Source: Bdellovibrionaceae bacterium UBA2466
GTDB lineage: Bacteria; Bdellovibrionota; FAC87; UBA2466
Reading direction: 5' to 3'
Length of the DNA stretch: 11,005 nt
Assembly (NCBI GenBank): GCA_002342225.1
Contig: DDPO01000012.1
Location: forward strand, 1-11,005
Part shown: positions 7,084-11,005 of the stretch, piece after piece
How positions within the stretch are numbered: the stretch's first letter is position 1
Layout: each line of letters begins with the position of its first letter
Notes under the pieces: generated by a model
The model's input: the letters and a program-made list of their open reading frames with translations, nothing else
Databases searched by the model: none
Told to the model about the DNA's origin: nothing
Made by a program: the position numbers and the translations under genes

Positions 7084-9777
7084 CTATTCACATTCTCGCC
7101 AGTTTTTTCCCCAACCCATATCCACTTTTAAGGGAACTTTGAGCGGCATCGCCCCTTCCATCTCCGATTTTAGAATCTTCTCGGCTATCTCTTCCTCGTT
7201 TTCAGGAACCTCAAGAACGAGTTCATCGTGCACTTGAAGAAGAATTTTAGATTTTAAATTCTCCTCTTTGAGCTTCTGATAGGTCGATAACATGGCAAGC
7301 TTTATCATGTCAGCTGCAGTTCCCTGAATGGGAGTATTGATTGCTGTTCTTTCGGCCATCTCTCTTCGCATTCTATTTTGTGAATTAATCTCTGGAATAA
7401 ACCTTCTGCGTCCCAGACGAGTTGTAACAAAACCTTTCTGCCGAGCCACTTCAATCAATGACTGCAAAAATTCTTTAACTCCACTGTAAGTTTCAAAATA
7501 GGCATCAATAAAAGCTTTCGCTTCTCCGGGAGATATTTTCAGGGTCTGGGATAGACCATAGGGAGTCTGTCCGTACACAACTCCGAAATTTATCGTTTTG
7601 GCCACTTTTCTTTGCTCTGACGAAACACTTTTGGTTTTAAAAATGAGGCGTGCTGTATGTTCATGAACATCTTCATTGTGCTTAAAAGCCCGCATGAGTT
7701 CGTGATCTTCACTCATATCCGCCAAAATTCGAAGCTCCACTTGTGAGTAATCGGCAGATAAAAGCTTTTTCCCTGTTCCAGCGATAAAAGCCGATCTCAC
7801 ATCGTAACGCGGATCTTCAATCGTGGGAATGTTTTGCAAATTAGGATTTGAACTTGAAAGTCGGCCTGTAGCAGTGACGGTCTGGTTAAAACTTGTATGA
7901 ATTCTTTGGGTCTCAGGATGTATTTGCTCTAAAAGCCCCTGTACATAAGTTGATTTAAGCTTGTTAAATTCCCGATATTTCAAAATCCACTGACAGATTT
8001 CATGAGATTTTGAGAGTTCTTGAAGCACACTCTCATCTGTCGAGACCCCAGTCTTTGTTTTTCGAACCACCGGTAATCCCAGTTTATCAAAAAGCACGTG
8101 AGATAATTGTTTGGGAGAATTGATATTAAAAGCCCCACCACCCATCTCGAAGATTTTGTCCTCAACTGCACTAATATCTTCAGTTAGAGCTTCATCCATT
8201 CCAAGTAGCCGCTTTCTATCAACACAAATACCAGTAAATTCCATGTCGGCTAAGACTTCTACAAGCGGGACTTCGGTCTTTTCGTAAAGGCTGTTAAGAC
8301 CTTCAGCTCTAAGCATGGGATTCAAAAGTTGATACAACCGATAAGTCACATCGGCATCTTCAGATGAGTACTGGGTCGCTTTTTCAATAGAGACTTCCGC
8401 GAAGGAAATTTGGCTCTTTCCTTTCCCTGTCACTTCTTCATAGCTGATATTTTGATGGCCAAAGTGTCTAAGAGCCAGAGCATCTAAGCTATGAGATTGC
8501 TCGGGATCCAAAAGATAACTCTCCAACAAAGTGTCACCGACCACTCCTCGAACTTCAACTCCCCACTTTCTTAATATTTGAAGATCATATTTCAAATTCT
8601 GACCGACTTTTTTTACTTTTGGATTTTCTAATAGGGATCTGAGCTCCTCTAACACCAACTCGTTTGAAAGCTGTCCCATGACCAACACTTCGGGCGCCCC
8701 AATAGGACAATGACCCACCGGTATGTAAGCTGCTTCGGTCTCAGCATAGGAAATAGAGATACCGACAAGCTTTGCCGAGTGGGGAGACAACGAAGTCGTT
8801 TCCGTATCAATGGCGATAAGACCCGCTTTCTCACACGCATGAATCAAAGCTTCAAGCTCTTTTTTGGTGTCAATTGTTTTATAGTGCCCCTTTTTAAATT
8901 TGGCATCGTCTGTTTTAAACTCAAAGCGCTTCATGAGATTTTGAAACTCCATCTCTTCCAGGAAAGCTTTCAGTTCATTTAACTTCGGACCTTTGTAACT
9001 GAGCTCCTCCCATTCGAATTTCAGAGGAACATCGCATTTCACAGTAGCTAGCTCACGACTTAAAAAGGCAGTCTCTTTTTCTGAGCGTAAAGTCTCTCTT
9101 CTTTTTTCCTGCTTAATTTTGTCGAGGTTTTTATAGATGCCTTCCATCGAACCGAATTGGTTTAGCAGATCAGCAGCAGTTTTTTCCCCTACTCCGGACA
9201 CTCCTGGGATATTGTCCGAAGCATCTCCCATGAGCCCCAAGTAATCGATCACTTGATGAGCTTCTACTCCAAACTTTTCCTTTACCCCTTCAAGATTGTA
9301 GCGCTTGTCTTTCATCGTGTCGTAAATAGTCACGGCGTCAGTCACAAGCTGCATCAGATCTTTGTCGCAAGTGATAATCTCAACGGAGTACCCTTCCTCT
9401 TCCGCTTTTTTTGCAAGCGTTCCGATGATGTCATCGGCTTCAAACCCCTCTTTTTCTAATCGCTTGATTCCAAAACAGTCCACGGAACGCAAAATATGCG
9501 GAATCTGAACAATCAGATCTTCAGGTGGAGCCTCTCGATTCGCTTTGTACTCTTTAAAGATCTCTTTCCGAAACGAGGGCTTGGCAGTGTCAAAAGCAAT
9601 CGCTAAATGTTTCGGTTTTTCAACTTCCAAAACCTTAAGTAGCATATTGATGAATCCAAAAATCGCATTAGTAGGAAACCCTTTGGAATTAGACAAACGC
9701 TGAATAGCATAAAATGCTCGAAAGAAGTACGAACTACCATCGATGATATAAATTTTTTCTTTTTCTTTCGCTACCAT
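7084..9777 (-). CDS. polA: DNA polymerase I with 5' nuclease and intact proofreading domain
   Basis: The 897-residue enzyme fills repair gaps and removes Okazaki primers. The 5' nuclease domain (about 1-290) has D13, D63, E113/D115/D116, D138/D140 and D185/D188 in their usual contexts, with the helix-hairpin-helix NIPGVSGVGEKTAADLL. The 3'-5' exonuclease (about 300-490) keeps D324 and E326 (DTET), N394/D398 (NLKYD) and Y470/D474, so proofreading should be active, unlike some PolA proteins. The polymerase domain has motif A ADYSQVELR (D675), motif B with R723, K727, F731 and Y735, and motif C HDE (D851, E852). Length is close to the E. coli enzyme (928). The ATG at 9775-9777 follows the DedA TAA with no gap, and an AGAGGA lies inside the end of that gene about 11 bases upstream. 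Translational coupling is likely. Confidence 0.98.
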   Translation of the reverse strand: MVAKEKEKIYIIDGSSYFFRAFYAIQRLSNSKGFPTNAIFGFINMLLKVLEVEKPKHLAIAFDTAKPSFRKEIFKEYKANREAPPEDLIVQIPHILRSVDCFGIKRLEKEGFEADDIIGTLAKKAEEEGYSVEIITCDKDLMQLVTDAVTIYDTMKDKRYNLEGVKEKFGVEAHQVIDYLGLMGDASDNIPGVSGVGEKTAADLLNQFGSMEGIYKNLDKIKQEKRRETLRSEKETAFLSRELATVKCDVPLKFEWEELSYKGPKLNELKAFLEEMEFQNLMKRFEFKTDDAKFKKGHYKTIDTKKELEALIHACEKAGLIAIDTETTSLSPHSAKLVGISISYAETEAAYIPVGHCPIGAPEVLVMGQLSNELVLEELRSLLENPKVKKVGQNLKYDLQILRKWGVEVRGVVGDTLLESYLLDPEQSHSLDALALRHFGHQNISYEEVTGKGKSQISFAEVSIEKATQYSSEDADVTYRLYQLLNPMLRAEGLNSLYEKTEVPLVEVLADMEFTGICVDRKRLLGMDEALTEDISAVEDKIFEMGGGAFNINSPKQLSHVLFDKLGLPVVRKTKTGVSTDESVLQELSKSHEICQWILKYREFNKLKSTYVQGLLEQIHPETQRIHTSFNQTVTATGRLSSSNPNLQNIPTIEDPRYDVRSAFIAGTGKKLLSADYSQVELRILADMSEDHELMRAFKHNEDVHEHTARLIFKTKSVSSEQRKVAKTINFGVVYGQTPYGLSQTLKISPGEAKAFIDAYFETYSGVKEFLQSLIEVARQKGFVTTRLGRRRFIPEINSQNRMRREMAERTAINTPIQGTAADMIKLAMLSTYQKLKEENLKSKILLQVHDELVLEVPENEEEIAEKILKSEMEGAMPLKVPLKVDMGWGKNWRECE

Positions 9778-10428
9778 TTAAACAACTTTCCTCTTCACTC
9801 TCACGGTTTCGATCACGGCCGGCATGATAGAAAGCACAATAATGGCCATGATAACTAGAGTAAAATTCTTCTTCACTGCCGGAATGTTACCAAAGAAGAG
9901 CCCCGCTAAAACAAAACTCACAATCCAAACGATTCCGCCCACAACATTATAGAGGGCAAATTGCGAATATTTCATTTTGCCTACACCTGCCATAAACGGA
10001 GCAAAAGTCCTCACGATCGGGACAAACCGTGCAAAAATGATGGTTTTACCACCGTACTTTTCATAAAACCTCTGAGTCTTTTCTAAGTATTCTTTTTTAA
10101 AAATTTTAGAATCACCCTGTAGAACTTTAGGCCCCATGTACCGCCCTATACTATAATTAAGAGCATCTCCTAAAATTGCGCCTACACATAACAGTGGAAT
10201 CAATAAGCTCGGGTTAAAATCTCCTTTGGCTGCAAAGGTTCCAGCAGCAAACAATAGAGAATCCCCTGGGAGAATAGGGGTTACAACCAACCCTGTTTCA
10301 CAGAAAATAATAAGAAAGAGAATTCCATAAGTCCACGTTCCATAACTTTGGATCACAGTACTCAGATGAACATCAAGATGTAAAAACAGATCGACCACTT
10401 GTCGAAGAGCCTCTAAAGCATTCCCCAT
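9778..10428 (-). CDS. DedA-family (VTT domain) inner-membrane protein
   Basis: The 216-residue membrane protein belongs to the DedA/VTT family, whose members act in envelope homeostasis and are linked to lipid carrier recycling (undecaprenyl phosphate or phospholipid translocation). Family motifs are present: the re-entrant loop segment with E44 (CETG) and D56 (PILPGDSLLF), GDALNYSIGRYMG at 87-99, and RFVPIVRTFAPFMAG at 134-148 with R134 and R140, matching the acidic and basic pairs needed in E. coli YqjA. Hydrophobic spans lie near 33-51, 73-90, 155-180 and 187-205. The ATG at 10426-10428 has GGGGGG six bases upstream; an in-frame TTG at 10453-10455 would add nine residues but lacks such a site. 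It is the first gene of a likely two-gene unit with polA. The lipid substrate cannot be read from the sequence. Confidence 0.93.
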   Translation of the reverse strand: MGNALEALRQVVDLFLHLDVHLSTVIQSYGTWTYGILFLIIFCETGLVVTPILPGDSLLFAAGTFAAKGDFNPSLLIPLLCVGAILGDALNYSIGRYMGPKVLQGDSKIFKKEYLEKTQRFYEKYGGKTIIFARFVPIVRTFAPFMAGVGKMKYSQFALYNVVGGIVWIVSFVLAGLFFGNIPAVKKNFTLVIMAIIVLSIMPAVIETVRVKRKVV

Positions 10429-10434
10429 GTCATA

Positions 10435-10440
10435 CCCCCC
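10435..10440 (-). promoter_or_regulatory. Six-G ribosome binding site of the DedA gene
   Basis: The minus strand reads GGGGGG followed by TATGAC and the ATG. This decides the start at 10428 over the upstream TTG. A pure G run is a wobble-containing match to the anti-Shine-Dalgarno sequence and is a homopolymer that could slip. Confidence 0.5.
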
Positions 10441-10498
10441 ATTTTTTAAGCCCAAAGAATCGCTGAAAGACGGTTCGATGTAAACCCCAGAATCTCAT

Positions 10499-10508
10499 AA
10501 CTTAAGTT
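10499..10508. promoter_or_regulatory. 10-bp palindrome AACTTAAGTT in a divergent promoter region
   Basis: This is a perfect palindrome in the 134 bases between the DedA gene and the plus-strand barrel gene, 22 bases upstream of the barrel gene's -10 candidate. It overlaps where regulators of either direction would bind. AT-rich 10-mers of this kind are not rare. Confidence 0.25.
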
Positions 10509-10530
10509 TCCTTAAATCTCCTTGGCGAGG

Positions 10531-10536
10531 TATACT
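10531..10536 (+). promoter_or_regulatory. -10 element TATACT of the plus-strand barrel gene
   Basis: TATACT is one mismatch from consensus and predicts a start near 10543, about 20 bases before the ATG. The -35 region 17 bases upstream (TTCCTT) is poor. No clear divergent promoter for the DedA gene stands out. Confidence 0.4.
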
Positions 10537-10562
10537 AAATCTTAAATCCAATAACTAACGAT

Positions 10563-11005
10563 ATGCGCCATCTCAAGCTGCTGTTAATTTTCATTACTCT
10601 CTCTCAATACGCTCTTTCCGAGGATTTTCATTACAATTACGGAATCGAGGGAGGAATCAACCTTTCTAATGTTTCCACTTCAAACTCTAGTTCTAACACC
10701 CTTACCCACACGAGTGGAACTGGGGGTCTTTACTGGGAGTTTTTTCCAAAAAACTGGCTCTCACTCGTCACTGGGGGATTTGTAGTTGGAAAGGGTTATA
10801 AAGAAACCTCAACGAGATCGGTCATACTCAACTATTTTCAACTGAGAGGACTTGGGAGAATCAGTCTTTTAAGGTCCCCAACCTATAGGTTTTTTATTGA
10901 TTTAGGCCCCGGGGCAGATTTCGCTTTTCAAAAAGGGACCAAAAACTTCTCTGAACCTCCAACAATGAGTAATTTTCGAGATTTTGATTTGAGTCTCATG
11001 GGAGG
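10563..11005 (+). CDS. Outer-membrane beta-barrel protein (PorT-like), 3' end cut by the window
   Basis: The frame from ATG at 10563 stays open to the last base (147 codons). The translation starts MRHLKLLLIFITLSQYALSE, a signal peptide with a good cut at ALS/ED (19/20). The mature part begins with YGIEGGINLSNVS and continues with alternating strands such as WLSLVTGGFVVGKGYKE, YFQLRGLGRISLL and RFFIDLGPGADFAFQKG, the pattern of PorT/OMP_b-brl_2 barrels. An in-frame TAA at 10536-10538 and no other start between support this ATG; the ribosome binding site is weak. It is divergent from the DedA gene and is not obviously related to the barrel protein at 1557-2297. The size and function of the full protein are unknown. 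Confidence 0.82.
   Translation, partial: MRHLKLLLIFITLSQYALSEDFHYNYGIEGGINLSNVSTSNSSSNTLTHTSGTGGLYWEFFPKNWLSLVTGGFVVGKGYKETSTRSVILNYFQLRGLGRISLLRSPTYRFFIDLGPGADFAFQKGTKNFSEPPTMSNFRDFDLSLMG

Noticed and set aside
10429..10455. TTG start for the DedA protein
   Set aside because: The ATG at 10428 has a G-run binding site six bases upstream, and the extra nine residues match nothing in the family.
1..11005. tRNA, rRNA, CRISPR, insertion sequence or phage genes
   Set aside because: No cloverleaf T-arm signatures, spaced direct repeats, transposase motifs or terminal inverted repeats were seen.

Overview
The window looks like a chromosomal stretch of a Gram-negative bacterium with moderate-to-low GC. 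It encodes two signal-peptide-bearing outer-membrane beta-barrel proteins, a further predicted exported protein, a DedA membrane protein, a class II (B12-dependent) ribonucleotide reductase and a proofreading DNA polymerase I. The class II reductase, the barrel types and the weak or G-only ribosome binding sites would fit a Bdellovibrionota or other former deltaproteobacterial lineage. That placement is an inference from family resemblance, not something the sequence proves.

Layout. Bases 1-96 may hold the last codons of a plus-strand gene. On the minus strand, 93-1316 encodes a 407-residue exported protein that I do not recognise; it has a thioredoxin-like outline and two charged GxxxG repeat helices. 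A 240-base gap follows. Next is a minus-strand beta-barrel protein (1557-2297), then a divergent regulatory region (2298-2584) rich in GACA/TGTC half-sites and palindromes. A plus-strand DNA methyltransferase with no visible restriction partner (2585-3313) converges on nrdJ with a 2-base gap. nrdJ (3316-6804, minus) has a roughly 110-base, apparently structured leader and a recognisable promoter. Upstream of it on the same strand are polA (7084-9777) and a DedA-family gene (9778-10428). The DedA stop codon touches the polA start codon. A short divergent region then leads to a second, unrelated beta-barrel gene on the plus strand (10563 to the window end, truncated).

How the genes fit together. 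NrdJ makes deoxynucleotides and PolA uses them in repair and Okazaki-fragment processing. They lie in the same orientation but nrdJ seems to have its own promoter. DedA and PolA are probably co-transcribed and translationally coupled. The methyltransferase looks like an orphan modification enzyme, and its promoter suggests a near-leaderless mRNA. I see no rRNA, tRNA, CRISPR, insertion sequence or phage gene. The least ordinary items are the exported GxxxG-repeat protein, the half-site cluster in front of the methyltransferase, the stem-blocked start of nrdJ, and a strand-skewed GGGGCT motif. I did not find a convincing multi-gene novel system.
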